64,000 nucleotides of DNA from Chromatiales bacterium (GTDB lineage: Bacteria; Pseudomonadota; Gammaproteobacteria; UBA6429), in the NCBI GenBank assembly GCA_027076405.1, contig JALTJN010000365.1, positions 62,001-126,000 of the forward strand. Reading direction: 5' to 3'. The position numbers were made by a program, and so were the translations under genes. A model generated the notes under the pieces. The model had not been told where the DNA came from. It saw only the letters and a list, made by a program, of their open reading frames with translations, and ran no database searches. Within the stretch, counting starts at the first letter, position 1; each line of letters begins with the position of its first letter. Shown in pieces: positions 1 to 9,518 of this stretch.

Positions 1-36
1 AATACGCTTAAGCCACTCGGGATTACTCTTGAGCAT
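1..36 (-). CDS. possible start of a gene that leaves the window (partial)
   Basis: An ATG lies 12 bases beyond the stop of the MscS-type gene and opens a frame reading MLKSNPEWLKRI to the window edge. It would be the next gene of the same minus-strand unit. No good ribosome-binding site sits at normal distance; an AGGAA lies about 17 bases upstream. Only 12 codons are visible, so no function can be given and the call is weak. Confidence 0.25.
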   Translation of the reverse strand, partial: MLKSNPEWLKRI

Positions 37-47
37 GTCTATGACTA

Positions 48-1184
48 TTAGTTTCCTGGTGACCTGTCAGGCATTTCTTTAATATAAAGATCCTGCTTCG
101 TATATGGGATCTCAATACCCTCAGCATTAAATCGTTTATAAATTTCAGTATTTAAAACATCAAGCACCCTTCCTCTTACCTCGGGTGTTTCTACCCAGCA
201 CAATAGATCAATGTCCAGACTCGAATTACCGAATGATCGAAAACGCACACGGGGCTCCGGAGTGTCACAGACTTCCTTCTCGTTAAGCGCAACATCCATT
301 AATGCAGCTCTAACCTGATCAATATCTGAACCATAGGCCACACCAACACTCACTTTTAAGCGATATTTTTCATACGGTCCACCAGACTCATTACTAATAC
401 GCGAGTTACCCATGACTGCATTAGGAATCGTTATTTCAACATCACCTCGTGTTAATAAACGTGTACTGCGAATACCGATGTGTGTCACTTTGCCCCTGTC
501 ACCACTGTCTAACACAACGTAGTCACCTATTTTATAAGGCGAGTCTGCCAAAATAAAAACACCGGCAAAAAGATTCGCCAGAGTATCTTTAGCGGCAAAA
601 CCAATAGCAATACCAAGAATACCGGCTGATGCCAGCCATGCCGTCATATCGATATGCCACGATATAAAAATCAAATACGTAGCAATGACAAAAATAAAGA
701 TGTAAGCCAAATTTTGAAATAAAGGTTTGGTCTGCGGCCGAATTAATGAATTGTCATGTGCATTAACACTTAGCACTCTAAGAATAATGACAACTAAACG
801 CAGAACAAACATTGCCCACAAAAGCACCAATATTGTTGTGATGAGTGACTGTAAAATTCCATTTGCTAATGCTGATAACTTAAGGGGAATAACCGCAACC
901 AGTAAGCCGGATAAAAATAAACTCCAGTAAACCGGACGTGGTAATAAGCACTGAATTTGATCATCCCAGCGTATTTTGGTTCGGTTTGTCAGCTGAGCAA
1001 TTAACGATGTCATCACACGAGTAACAACCTTTGCCAGAATCCATGAAAGAACAAAGACAACAAGAAATACTGCATGCGGATAATCACTAAAAAAGCCAAG
1101 AACCGGATCAAGCACCGTAAAGGCATCACCCAAAATACCCTGAGTATTATGCGCTGTTGTCGAGCTGTTAATTATTTTACTCAT
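48..1184 (-). CDS. MscS-family mechanosensitive ion channel
   Basis: Inner-membrane channel of the small-conductance mechanosensitive family, which releases solutes on hypo-osmotic shock. Hydrophobic segments lie near residues 36–56, 88–105, 112–135 and 157–176. The pore-lining helix (about 183–210) is Gly/Ala-rich (ASAGILGIAIGFAAKD), followed by the beta domain with the family-typical GDYVVLDSGDRGKVTHIGIR and PNAVMGNSRISN and an alpha/beta C-terminal cage (about 275–365). The 378 residues exceed E. coli MscS because of extra N-terminal helices, so it belongs to the longer MscS-like subclass. It lies downstream of the cold-shock gene but is separated from it by a terminator, so it probably has its own promoter. 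Confidence 0.9.
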   Translation of the reverse strand: MSKIINSSTTAHNTQGILGDAFTVLDPVLGFFSDYPHAVFLVVFVLSWILAKVVTRVMTSLIAQLTNRTKIRWDDQIQCLLPRPVYWSLFLSGLLVAVIPLKLSALANGILQSLITTILVLLWAMFVLRLVVIILRVLSVNAHDNSLIRPQTKPLFQNLAYIFIFVIATYLIFISWHIDMTAWLASAGILGIAIGFAAKDTLANLFAGVFILADSPYKIGDYVVLDSGDRGKVTHIGIRSTRLLTRGDVEITIPNAVMGNSRISNESGGPYEKYRLKVSVGVAYGSDIDQVRAALMDVALNEKEVCDTPEPRVRFRSFGNSSLDIDLLCWVETPEVRGRVLDVLNTEIYKRFNAEGIEIPYTKQDLYIKEMPDRSPGN

Positions 1185-1210
1185 AAAATCAATTTAACAA
1201 ATTTTAGGCT

Positions 1211-1251
1211 AAAAAAAACCCCGTGTTAGCCTAAGGCTAAACACGAGGTTT
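1211..1251 (-). terminator. Rho-independent terminator of the cold-shock gene
   Basis: Read on the minus strand, a stem pairing AACCTCGTGTTTAGCC with GGCTAACACGGGGTT (one or two mismatches) has a very short loop and runs into eight Ts. It lies 27 bases beyond the cspA-like stop codon. Confidence 0.85.
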
Positions 1252-1277
1252 CTTTCAAACAACAAGTGTAAAAGTAA

Positions 1278-1478
1278 TTATACAGTTACGTTTGATGCTT
1301 GTGGGCCTTTAGGACCATCTTCCACGTCGAAAGTCACTTGCTGACCTTCAGCTAGAGTACGGAAGCCGTCGCTAGCGATAGCAGAAAAATGTACAAATAC
1401 ATCTTTACTACCGTCGTCTGGAGTGATGAAACCAAAGCCTTTAGATTCGTTAAACCATTTAACGTTACCAGTTGCCAT
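1278..1478 (-). CDS. cold-shock domain protein (CspA family)
   Basis: A 66-residue single cold-shock domain that binds single-stranded RNA or DNA and melts RNA secondary structure. Both nucleic-acid motifs are present: RNP1 KGFGFI (about residues 14–19) and RNP2 VFVHF (about 27–31). The length is normal for the family. The ATG is preceded by TGAGGT at good spacing. Its own terminator follows and a possible promoter lies about 145 bases upstream, so it appears monocistronic with the long 5' leader typical of csp genes. Which Csp paralogue it is, and whether it is induced by cold, cannot be told from sequence. Confidence 0.95.
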   Translation of the reverse strand: MATGNVKWFNESKGFGFITPDDGSKDVFVHFSAIASDGFRTLAEGQQVTFDVEDGPKGPQASNVTV

Positions 1479-1621
1479 ATTGAAATTACCTCATATAATT
1501 TTTTAAAAAAAGTGTTACAAATCTTACAAGGAAATTAACAGGATAAAACGTCTGACAAGAACCAGTAGAATGTAGCGATGAATATTGTAACTCCTTTTAG
1601 TAAAAAAAACACCATTTTGAC

Positions 1622-1650
1622 CCCATAATTCAGCTATTTCAGTCTATCAA
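1622..1650 (-). promoter_or_regulatory. candidate promoter of the cold-shock gene
   Basis: On the minus strand TTGATA (1650–1645) is followed after 17 bases by TATGGG (1627–1622). The -35 and spacing are good but the -10 is poor. Transcription starting near 1615 would give a leader of about 135 nt, as expected for a csp gene. Confidence 0.35.
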
Positions 1651-1715
1651 CTCAGCCTGAAAAACCTTATTATTTTTGAAGATATACACTTTATTCTCAC
1701 CTTTTGCATGAAACT

Positions 1716-1882
1716 TGCTATATAATACGCGCTCAATTTCCGGTGCGCATCGGTCTGCACCTTTATAAAACACAGCAATCTGTTTTTGATTCATCTCGAA
1801 ACACGCTAATTAAGTTTCGCCTAAGACCGTCCCGAATATAATGTTTTGGGTAGGCCGATCTTCATAATTTGGAGACATTTTC
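1716..1882 (+). promoter_or_regulatory. candidate rhlE promoter and long structured leader
   Basis: An extended -10 type element (TGCTATATAAT, 1716–1726) precedes the helicase gene, with no clear -35. A start near 1733 leaves a leader of about 150 nt holding complementary segments: GGTGC (1742–1746) with GCACC (1757–1761), and CGGTCT (1750–1755) with AGACCG (1824–1829). The ribosome-binding site GGAGA (1871–1875) closes it. The rest of 1479–1882 shows no gene. Confidence 0.4.
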
Positions 1883-3283
1883 ATGTCATTTGATTCACTC
1901 GGCCTCTCAGCCGAAATACTTCGTGCTGTATCCGAAAAAGGCTACACCACTCCGACTCCTATTCAACAACAAGCTATCCCTCTTATCCTTGAAGGCCGTG
2001 ACTTGATGGGGGGAGCGCAAACAGGCACGGGTAAAACAGCCGGTTTCACTCTGCCACTATTACAACGCTTACTTGATACTGCTAAACCCTACAAAGGTCG
2101 ACGACCACTTCGGTGCTTAATACTCACACCAACACGTGAACTCGCCGCTCAGGTACACGAAAGTGTACAAATATATGGCCGTTATCTGCCGTTAAAATCT
2201 GCTGTTGTCTTTGGTGGTGTCAGTATTAATCCACAAAAAATGAAGCTTATCAAAGGCCTCGATATTCTGGTTGCTACTCCCGGACGCTTACTCGATCATG
2301 TTAGCCAACGATCTGCCGACCTTTCAAATATTGATATTCTGGTATTAGATGAAGCTGATCGTATGCTCGATATGGGCTTTATTCATGACATTAAAAAAGT
2401 GCTCGCGTTACTTCCAAAAGAAAAACAAACTTTGCTTTTCTCTGCGACTTTTTCAAATGATATTAAGAAATTAGCAAATACCTTATTAAACAATCCTGCT
2501 CTTATTGAAGTAGCACAAATCAACACCACTGCCGAGCGTATTAAGCAGGTGGTTCATCATGTTGATAAAGGACGAAAACGCGAGTTGCTTTCCTATTTAA
2601 TTGGTTCAAAAAACTGGAAGCAGGTTTTGGTTTTTACCCGAACAAAACATGGCGCTAATCGCTTAGCTGAACAATTAGGAAAAGATGGTATCCCCTCTGC
2701 CGCCATTCACGGCAACAAGAGTCAGGGTGCCAGAACCAAAGCACTGGCAGATTTTAAATCCGGTAAGGTTCGTGTTTTAGTGGCAACCGATATTGCCGCA
2801 CGTGGTATTGATATTGATCAACTCCCCCATGTTGTGAACTTTGAATTACCCAATGTAGCTGAAGATTATGTACATCGTATTGGTCGTACTGGCCGTGCCG
2901 GTAACGAAGGTGAAGCCATGTCGCTTGTTTGTGTGGATGAACTTAAGTTATTAAAAGACATTGAGCGCTTAACAAAATCTGAAATTCCGAAGATTGCTAT
3001 TGAAGGCTATGATGTTGATCCTTCGATTAAAGCTGAACCTATTCAAAATGGACGCGGTCGCGCTAACGGACAACAACCAAGACGACGTTCTGGTGGAAAC
3101 AGCGCAAGAGGTAAAAGCGCCTCAAATAATCAATCTGGTAATAAAGGCAAGCCTAACGGAAACAAGCAATCCGGCGATCGTTCTTCTTCCAGACAGTCTG
3201 AATCTCCCTGGGCTGGTGCCAACAAGAACCGCTCACGTTCTCGCAGTAATAATCAGGCCCGATCACAGTCAGGTAACCGTTAA
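1883..3283 (+). CDS. rhlE: DEAD-box RNA helicase RhlE
   Basis: ATP-dependent RNA helicase acting in ribosome assembly and RNA turnover. Helicase motifs occur in order: Q-motif [11 protein letters not shown] (about 23–33), Walker A AQTGTGKT (45–52), PTREL (83–87), TPGRLLD, DEAD (156–159), SAT (187–189), then the second RecA domain with [35 protein letters not shown] and [10 protein letters not shown]. Residues from about 380 to 466 form a basic, Ser/Asn/Arg/Gly-rich disordered tail, as in RhlE, which probably gives non-specific RNA binding. The NYN-domain gene begins 12 bases after the stop, so the two are probably co-transcribed. The long leader suggests post-transcriptional control. Confidence 0.93.
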   Translation: MSFDSLGLSAEILRAVSEKGYTTPTPIQQQAIPLILEGRDLMGGAQTGTGKTAGFTLPLLQRLLDTAKPYKGRRPLRCLILTPTRELAAQVHESVQIYGRYLPLKSAVVFGGVSINPQKMKLIKGLDILVATPGRLLDHVSQRSADLSNIDILVLDEADRMLDMGFIHDIKKVLALLPKEKQTLLFSATFSNDIKKLANTLLNNPALIEVAQINTTAERIKQVVHHVDKGRKRELLSYLIGSKNWKQVLVFTRTKHGANRLAEQLGKDGIPSAAIHGNKSQGARTKALADFKSGKVRVLVATDIAARGIDIDQLPHVVNFELPNVAEDYVHRIGRTGRAGNEGEAMSLVCVDELKLLKDIERLTKSEIPKIAIEGYDVDPSIKAEPIQNGRGRANGQQPRRRSGGNSARGKSASNNQSGNKGKPNGNKQSGDRSSSRQSESPWAGANKNRSRSRSNNQARSQSGNR

Positions 3284-3295
3284 TATATCTGTGCC

Positions 3296-3769
3296 ATGAA
3301 TAAAATTGCTATTTTTGTTGACGTACAAAACATTTATTACACCACGCGTGACAGTTTTGGACGTCAATTTAATTATCGAAAGTTATGGCAACAGTTAAGT
3401 GCGACTAATGAGATTATTTCAGCAACGGCATATGCCATTGCAAGAAATGATGATTCACAAATAAAATTTCAGGATGCATTAAAACATATTGGCTTTGAGG
3501 TAAAACTAAAACCCTATATTCAACGCAGTGACGGTACAGCCAAGGGAGACTGGGATGTCGGTATAACAATTGATATTATGCAATCCGCAGCCAATGTCGA
3601 CTCTGTTATTTTACTGTCGGGTGATGGTGACTTTGATCTTTTACTTAAAAAAATCAGTGCCGACTACAATGTTAAGACCGAGGTTTATGGTGTTGCTGAA
3701 CTGACAGCAAACTCTCTGATTAATGCCGCAGATATGTTTCATCCAATAAACAAAGATTTACTACTATAA
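3296..3769 (+). CDS. NYN (PIN-like) domain protein, LabA/DUF88 family
   Basis: A 157-residue protein that is almost entirely one NYN domain, a PIN-like fold found in predicted metal-dependent ribonucleases. Acidic residues expected to bind metal are visible in IFVDVQN (about residues 6–12), GDWDVGITIDI and LLSGDGDFD. It follows rhlE by 12 bases, pointing to an RNA-processing role, which is inference. Substrate is unknown. No convincing ribosome-binding site precedes the ATG, so translation may depend on rhlE. Confidence 0.85.
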   Translation: MNKIAIFVDVQNIYYTTRDSFGRQFNYRKLWQQLSATNEIISATAYAIARNDDSQIKFQDALKHIGFEVKLKPYIQRSDGTAKGDWDVGITIDIMQSAANVDSVILLSGDGDFDLLLKKISADYNVKTEVYGVAELTANSLINAADMFHPINKDLLL

Positions 3770-3802
3770 AATTTATTTAAACTTAAATACTGGAATACTC
3801 CA

Positions 3803-5401
3803 TTGATTACTACAGCAAATATCACAATGCAATTTGGGCCTAAACCCTTATTCGAAAATATCTCCGCCAAATTTGGTAACGGCAATCGCTACGGCCTGAT
3901 TGGTGCTAACGGGTGCGGAAAATCAACCTTTATGAAAATATTAGGTGGTGAACTTGAGCCCTCTTCCGGTAATTTTTCTATTGATGTAAATGAAACAGTA
4001 GGAAAACTTGGTCAGGATCAATTTGCTTTTGAAGAATACACAGTGCTTGATACCGTTATTATGGGTGATAGCCGGTTATGGGAAATTAAAGCAGAACGTG
4101 ATCGTATTTATTCCTTGCCCGATATGAGTGAAGAAGAAGGAATGAAAGTTGCTGAACTCGAAACCGAATTTGCAGAGCTCGATGGCTACACCGCAGAGTC
4201 GCGTGCCGGTGAGTTACTGTTAGGACTAGAAATTCCTGAAGAACAACATAGTGGCTTAATGAGTGCCGTTGCACCGGGCTGGAAGTTACGTGTATTACTT
4301 GCACAAGCCCTGTTTGCTGATCCTGACATTATGCTGCTCGATGAACCTACCAATAATCTGGATATCAATACTATTCGCTGGTTAGAAAACATTCTTAATG
4401 AACGTAAAAGTACCATGATTATCATTTCACATGATCGCCATTTTTTGAACAGTGTTTGTACTCACATGGCCGATTTAGATTATGGTGAATTACGTCTGTA
4501 CCCCGGCAACTACGACGAGTATATGACCGCCTCTACCATGGCGCGAGAACAACTACATGCAGAAAATGACAAGAAGAAAGCACAAATGGCAGAATTACAA
4601 GCCTTTGTCAGTCGCTTTTCCGCTAATGCCTCTAAAGCGAAACAGGCAACCTCTCGTGCAAAAAAACTAGAGAAAATTGAATTAACTGAAGTTGTTGCAT
4701 CAAGTCGAAAAAGCCCCTTCATTCGTTTTGAACAGGATAAAAAACTGTACCGAATTGCATTAGAAATTGAAGACATGAGCAAAGGTTTTGATGACAAACC
4801 TTTATTTAGTGGCTTAAATTTATTAGCAGAAGTCGGTGAACGTATTGCTGTTATTGGCCCCAATGGTATTGGTAAAACAACATTATTACGTACACTGGTG
4901 CATGATTTGGCGCCGGATAGTGGTCACATAAAATGGTCAGAAAATGCCAACATTGGATATTATGCACAAGATCACTCGGGTGATTTTGAAAATGACATGT
5001 CCTTGTTTGACTGGATGAGCCGCTTTAAACAGCCCGGTGATGACGAACAGGCTGTTCGAGGCATATTAGGGCGCATGTTGTTTTCACAAAATGATATTGA
5101 TAAATCTGTCACAAAAATATCCGGTGGTGAACAAGGCCGAATGATTTTTGGTAAGTTAATGATGCAACATCCAAATATTTTAGTCATGGATGAACCGACT
5201 AATCACCTTGATATGGAGTCTATCGAAGCACTTAACCTTGCTTTAGATAATTATGAAGGCACACTGATTTTCGTTAGCCATGACAGAGAGTTTGTCTCAT
5301 CACTAGCCACTCGTATTATCGAACTGTCACCTACCGGAATAAATAATTATAGTGGTACATATGAAGAATATTTGCGCGATCAAGCAGTACTAGAACAATA
5401 A
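3803..5401 (+). CDS. ybiT: ABC-F ATPase, YbiT type
   Basis: A soluble protein with two ABC domains and no membrane segments; ABC-F proteins act on the ribosome. Domain 1 has Walker [10 protein letters not shown] (about 34–42), the degenerate signature VAPGWKLR and Walker [11 protein letters not shown]. Domain 2 has [17 protein letters not shown] and [10 protein letters not shown]. The N-terminus ([18 protein letters not shown]) is very close to what I recall of E. coli YbiT, and the length of 532 matches. The start is TTG at 3803; the first ATG would cut into the conserved N-terminal strand. It sits 33 bases after the NYN gene and has its own terminator. Confidence 0.93.
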   Translation: MITTANITMQFGPKPLFENISAKFGNGNRYGLIGANGCGKSTFMKILGGELEPSSGNFSIDVNETVGKLGQDQFAFEEYTVLDTVIMGDSRLWEIKAERDRIYSLPDMSEEEGMKVAELETEFAELDGYTAESRAGELLLGLEIPEEQHSGLMSAVAPGWKLRVLLAQALFADPDIMLLDEPTNNLDINTIRWLENILNERKSTMIIISHDRHFLNSVCTHMADLDYGELRLYPGNYDEYMTASTMAREQLHAENDKKKAQMAELQAFVSRFSANASKAKQATSRAKKLEKIELTEVVASSRKSPFIRFEQDKKLYRIALEIEDMSKGFDDKPLFSGLNLLAEVGERIAVIGPNGIGKTTLLRTLVHDLAPDSGHIKWSENANIGYYAQDHSGDFENDMSLFDWMSRFKQPGDDEQAVRGILGRMLFSQNDIDKSVTKISGGEQGRMIFGKLMMQHPNILVMDEPTNHLDMESIEALNLALDNYEGTLIFVSHDREFVSSLATRIIELSPTGINNYSGTYEEYLRDQAVLEQ

Positions 5402-5415
5402 CCGTAGCCACTCAT

Positions 5416-5454
5416 AAAAAAGCCGTAGCAAATAAATTGTTACGGCTTTTTTTA
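5416..5454 (+). terminator. Rho-independent terminator after ybiT
   Basis: AAAAGCCGTAGCAA and TTGTTACGGCTTTT form a 12–14 bp stem with a five-base loop, followed by a run of Ts (5447–5453). The A-rich left flank could also let it work for the convergent DHH gene. Confidence 0.88.
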
Positions 5455-5506
5455 TAACACCTTAATCTATTTTCAAGGCAACCAGCATTTCACTGTAATA
5501 ATCAGG

Positions 5507-6436
5507 CTATCCGTCTTTAGTAATTTTCTCAATCAATTCTTTTAACACCGCATCGGCTTTATCATGTTCAATCTGACAAGTCCCGGCTGCCTGATGACCA
5601 CCACCACCGTACTTCAACATTAACTCGCCAACATTGGTTTTTGAGCTACGATCAAATATAGATTTACCGGTAGCAAAAACGGTATTTTGTTTTTGGAAAC
5701 CCCACATTTCATGAATAGAAATATTACATTGCGGGAAATGAGCGTAAATCACGAAACGATTACCGGCATGAATCACCTCTTCTTCACGTAAATCTAAAAC
5801 CACCAGATTTTTATGTACGGTTGAGCATCGATCTAACTGCTCTCTAAATAATATATTTTGTTCTTCATAAAGATCAATGCGCTCTTTAACATCGGGCAAT
5901 GTCATAATTTCATCGATGGTGTGATTCTTACAATAATCAATTAAATCCATCATCAGGTTATAATTGGAAATTCTAAACTCACGGAAACGACCCAGCCCGG
6001 TACGTGCATCCATTAAGAAATTCAGTAAATCCCAACCTTTGGGATTTAACACTTGCTCCATGTTAAATTGGGCAGAATCACCACGATCAACCGCTTCCAT
6101 CATTTCATCCCAGTCCGCAGGAAAAGCCTTATGTTCACCATAATGTTGCCAGACAACCCTAGCCGCAGAAGGTGCTTCGGGATCAATAATATGATTATCT
6201 ACTTTTTCATTACGAATGGTTTCAGATAAATGATGGTCAAAAGCCAGATTCACGCCGGCTACATAAGGTAAGTTAGTCGTAATATCATTATCGCTAACTT
6301 CAATTTTTCCATCCTGCATATCTTTGGGATGAACAAATTTAATATCGTCAATTAAATCAAGATGTTTCAACAGTACGGCACAAACTAAGCCATCAAAATC
6401 ACTACGTGTTATTAGCCTAAATTTCGTCTTCGCCAT
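5507..6436 (-). CDS. DHH-family phosphoesterase
   Basis: A cytoplasmic metal-dependent phosphoesterase of the DHH/DHHA1 superfamily, which includes exopolyphosphatases and nano-RNases. The N-terminal domain begins RSDFDGLVCAVLL (about 11–23), carries AFDHH (about 66–70) and further acidic residues. The C-terminal DHHA1 domain ends with GGGGHQAAGTCQIE. Length 309 is typical. The ATG has a strong AGGGGAT site. Substrate (polyphosphate, oligoribonucleotide or cyclic dinucleotide product) cannot be assigned. It is a lone minus-strand gene between plus-strand units. Confidence 0.85.
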   Translation of the reverse strand: MAKTKFRLITRSDFDGLVCAVLLKHLDLIDDIKFVHPKDMQDGKIEVSDNDITTNLPYVAGVNLAFDHHLSETIRNEKVDNHIIDPEAPSAARVVWQHYGEHKAFPADWDEMMEAVDRGDSAQFNMEQVLNPKGWDLLNFLMDARTGLGRFREFRISNYNLMMDLIDYCKNHTIDEIMTLPDVKERIDLYEEQNILFREQLDRCSTVHKNLVVLDLREEEVIHAGNRFVIYAHFPQCNISIHEMWGFQKQNTVFATGKSIFDRSSKTNVGELMLKYGGGGHQAAGTCQIEHDKADAVLKELIEKITKDG

Positions 6437-6605
6437 TAAAATCCCCTGAAATTTTGTTAAAGAATTATTATATGAAGTTATAGCGGCAGAAAATGATAGA
6501 TATTTAGAGAATTAATGAGTAATTTTAGGCTTAGAGTGTAATATTTCGCCGCCAATCCACGCTCAATGGTATAATTTTGCTCTAATTCAAACTAACTGGC
6601 TGATT

Positions 6606-6848
6606 ATGAAACTATTAATACGCAACCTTGCCCGCACCACAACACAAAAAGAACTTTTATCCTTATTTGAGCCTTTTGGTACTGTACAATCGTGTGTACT
6701 TGTTATGGACAAAGAAACCGGCGCATCAAAAGGGTTCGGCTTTGTTGAAATGCCAAAATCCGGTGACGGCAAAGCAGCAATGAAAAGTCTTAACGGAAAA
6801 GAGATTGCCGGTAATAAAATTCGTGTAAAAAAAGCAGAGTCAAAATAA
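6606..6848 (+). CDS. single-RRM RNA-binding protein
   Basis: An 80-residue protein consisting of one RNA-recognition motif. RNP2 is LLIRNL (about 3–8) and RNP1 is KGFGFVEM (about 41–48); beta-alpha-beta order is complete and the C-terminus is basic ([10 protein letters not shown]). Stand-alone RRM proteins of this size are known in several bacterial groups and are often cold- or stress-linked, but a specific role is not visible. It ends 11 bases before the VF530-type gene and is probably co-transcribed with it. Confidence 0.9.
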   Translation: MKLLIRNLARTTTQKELLSLFEPFGTVQSCVLVMDKETGASKGFGFVEMPKSGDGKAAMKSLNGKEIAGNKIRVKKAESK

Positions 6849-6859
6849 TTTTTATTCGT

Positions 6860-7093
6860 ATGCAAGAAGATAAATCTCAAAAAGTCCGCAAGCAAGACCC
6901 CCTGCATGGAATAACATTAAAAATGATTGTTGCCGAATTAGTGGAAGATTATGGCTGGGATGAGCTGGGTAAAAAAATCAACATTCGCTGTTTCACTTCA
7001 GATCCAAGCATTAATTCCAGCCTTAAATTTTTACGCAAAACTGCCTGGGCAAGAACAAAGGTTGAATCGCTGTATTTAAAAAATAAAAGATAA
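6860..7093 (+). CDS. VF530 (DUF2132) family small DNA-binding protein
   Basis: A 77-residue basic protein with the family-typical segments [34 protein letters not shown] and [20 protein letters not shown], which I recognise as the VF530/DUF2132 family. Members are small helical proteins thought to bind DNA. It follows the RRM gene closely and its stop abuts the stop of the convergent permease with no intervening base, so no separate terminator is present. Confidence 0.85.
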   Translation: MQEDKSQKVRKQDPLHGITLKMIVAELVEDYGWDELGKKINIRCFTSDPSINSSLKFLRKTAWARTKVESLYLKNKR

Positions 7094-8407
7094 TTAATGT
7101 CTTAACTTGGTTCTTGAATACATCCACGACCCTGCTGTTAATAATATATAAATAATAACAATAAAAATAACTTGTTTGAACTGAGTAGAAATTTCATAGT
7201 AAAAAATTAAAACTGTCCCTAACAACAAACCGGCTAAAGAAAAAAGCGTTATAAATGCAGATGAGTTTGTTAAATCCCGTATTTTAAAATTGGCATAAGC
7301 CATTAAAAGAGAAACAAGTAAAAAAGTAATACTACCAAACTCTAAAATCACTTGAAGTGAACCGGCCAAGATCAATATAAAAGCAAACAAAGCCATAGCA
7401 ATAATAGCATTAACCGGAATATGATTTTTTCGTTTACTTAAGAAAAAAGGAAAATAACCATCTTTAGCAATAACTGCAACTTGTCTTGATGCACCAAAAA
7501 CAGTGCCACTAATTGCACTGCTTGTTGCTAGTAATGCACCTGCTATGACTAAATCTGATCCCCAATGACCTAATACATCACTAGCACCTGACGCTAACGC
7601 ATATTCTTTATTCTTTATAATGTCATCAAAGGGAATGGCTAAAATCGCACCTAAAGAGATGACAAAATAAATAAGCACAGCAAGAAAAATTGCAGAATAA
7701 ATGGCTTTAGGAATGTTTTTTTCTGGTGCATCCATTTCATTAACAGCATTAATCACAAGTTGAAAACCTTCATATGCAACAAAAGTGATAGATGCAACAA
7801 TTAGAATATTTAAAAAGCTACTATCACCATCATTTGTAAGTAATACAGGAATAGTTGTATTACTGTTATTCATAAGCACAAAAGAAATAACAACTAAAAT
7901 AACCAATTTTGTATAAACCATTACATCTTCGATTTTTCCCATCCCTTTTACGCTCCAGATATTAACAAGAGTAAAAAAAGCGATAATTAAACCCGCAACC
8001 AATTTTCGTACCCAGTCATTATCTGCAAATGAAAAGCCACTAATTGCATAAGAGGCAAAGGTATATGCGTAAAGAGCAAGCGTACTGATATAACCAAAAA
8101 TAACAAACCAACCTATTAACGATGCAGCAAAAGGAGATTGGGGGAATGTTTTTTTATAAAAAGAATACGTAGCTCCTTCATCTTTATAATAAACACCTAA
8201 CTTAATATATGAGTAAGCAGCCATAGCAGCAAATATGCCACCAATAAGAATCGCCAATGGCGTATATACGCCAACCATTGACACGGAAATACCAAGGACA
8301 GTAAAAATTCCTCCGCCAACCATTCCACCTAAAGCAATAGCAATAAGTTCAGGAACACCAAGTGCTTTATTTCGTTTTCTACATAGCGAACCGTTATTGA
8401 ATTCCAT
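7094..8407 (-). CDS. APC-family amino-acid permease
   Basis: An inner-membrane amino-acid/polyamine/organocation transporter of 437 residues with about 12 hydrophobic segments. The N-terminal GGMVGGGIFTVLG (about 27–39) is the unwound TM1 substrate motif of APC transporters. TM6 carries ASITFVAYEGFQLVINAVNEM, which resembles the equivalent segment of the second APC gene in this window (AITFFAFEGFRVITNTAEDM), so the two are paralogues. Substrate is unknown. It stands alone between convergent VF530 and divergent cbpA. Confidence 0.85.
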   Translation of the reverse strand: MEFNNGSLCRKRNKALGVPELIAIALGGMVGGGIFTVLGISVSMVGVYTPLAILIGGIFAAMAAYSYIKLGVYYKDEGATYSFYKKTFPQSPFAASLIGWFVIFGYISTLALYAYTFASYAISGFSFADNDWVRKLVAGLIIAFFTLVNIWSVKGMGKIEDVMVYTKLVILVVISFVLMNNSNTTIPVLLTNDGDSSFLNILIVASITFVAYEGFQLVINAVNEMDAPEKNIPKAIYSAIFLAVLIYFVISLGAILAIPFDDIIKNKEYALASGASDVLGHWGSDLVIAGALLATSSAISGTVFGASRQVAVIAKDGYFPFFLSKRKNHIPVNAIIAMALFAFILILAGSLQVILEFGSITFLLVSLLMAYANFKIRDLTNSSAFITLFSLAGLLLGTVLIFYYEISTQFKQVIFIVIIYILLTAGSWMYSRTKLRH

Positions 8408-8499
8408 ATTTTGGCCTTATTTACTTTAAATCTTTTTAATCATTATAATACGCTAAGCGGTTTAAATTTTGTGATTAATTCATATATTCTCTAAGATAA

Positions 8500-8523
8500 G
8501 TCATTTAACTAGAATTAAATGAC
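8500..8523. promoter_or_regulatory. perfect inverted repeat upstream of cbpA
   Basis: GTCATTTAA (8500–8508) and TTAAATGAC (8515–8523) form a perfect 9-bp inverted repeat with a six-base spacer, 44 bases before the cbpA start and inside the divergent permease–cbpA region. It has the shape of an operator for a dimeric regulator. No T-run follows, so it is not a terminator. Confidence 0.4.
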
Positions 8524-8567
8524 AAATATGAAATAATCAACCATCACACAACTCTCTGGAGTTAAGC

Positions 8568-9518
8568 ATGAATTTTAAAGACTACTATGAAATTATGGGC
8601 GTTAAAAAGGATGCCACTCAGGATGAAATTAAGCGTGCCTATCGAAAGTTAGCTCGCAAATATCACCCCGATGTTAGCAAAGAATCAGATGCCGAAATTC
8701 GTTTCAAGGAAGTAGGTGAAGCCTATGAAGCGCTTAAAGATCCTGAAAAACGTGCTGCATATGATCAGTTAGGTGAAAACTGGAAATCAGGGCAGGACTT
8801 TAATCCGCCACCTGACTGGGATGGGGGCTTTGAATTTAGTGGTGCAGATTATACCGGAGGCAATGCTTCAGACTACAGCGACTTTTTTGAATCTTTGTTT
8901 GGTCGTGGTTTTGCCGGAACGCAACACGGCGCGCAGCAACACAGTTACAACATGCGCGGCGAAGATCACCATGCAAAAGTTTTTATTGATCTTGAAGATG
9001 CCTATAACGGTGCTACCCGGGCTATAACTTTACAATCACCTCAAGTCGATGAAAGCGGTCATGTCGTCACCCAACAACGAACTTTAAACGTCAAAATTCC
9101 TAAAGGTGTTAAACAGGGGCAACGTATTCGCCTTAGTGGACAAGGCTCACCGGGCATGGGAAATGCACCGACAGGAGATCTATATCTTGAGATAGGCTTT
9201 AACCCTCATAGTATGTATCGGGTTGATGGCCATGATGTATATCTTGACTTGCCGATAACACCATGGGAAGCAGCTTTAGGCGCAAACGTTAAAGTCCCTA
9301 CTCCCGCCGGAAATGTTGACCTTAAAATTGCCGCAGGAACTCCGTCGGGACGCAAGCTACGTCTTAAAGGAAAAGGGATCCCAGGCAAGCCTGCCGGTGA
9401 CTTTTACGTTATACCTCAAATCACCATACCACCGGCTAACACAGACGCAGCAAAAGAACTGTACAAAAAAATGGAACAGGAACTAGCCTATAACCCACGA
9501 AGTAAACTGGGAGTATAA
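8568..9518 (+). CDS. cbpA: curved-DNA-binding protein CbpA, DnaJ-like co-chaperone
   Basis: Class B J-domain protein that stimulates DnaK and, in E. coli, binds curved DNA. The J-domain (about 1–70) starts with DYYEIMGVKKDATQDEIKRA and has the HPD triad (YHPDVSKES). A Gly/Phe-rich linker follows, then two C-terminal substrate-binding domains (about 130–300) with no zinc-finger cysteines, which separates it from DnaJ. CTGGAG gives a clear ribosome-binding site. The stop overlaps the start of cbpM, whose product inhibits CbpA. Length 316 is normal. Confidence 0.93.
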   Translation: MNFKDYYEIMGVKKDATQDEIKRAYRKLARKYHPDVSKESDAEIRFKEVGEAYEALKDPEKRAAYDQLGENWKSGQDFNPPPDWDGGFEFSGADYTGGNASDYSDFFESLFGRGFAGTQHGAQQHSYNMRGEDHHAKVFIDLEDAYNGATRAITLQSPQVDESGHVVTQQRTLNVKIPKGVKQGQRIRLSGQGSPGMGNAPTGDLYLEIGFNPHSMYRVDGHDVYLDLPITPWEAALGANVKVPTPAGNVDLKIAAGTPSGRKLRLKGKGIPGKPAGDFYVIPQITIPPANTDAAKELYKKMEQELAYNPRSKLGV

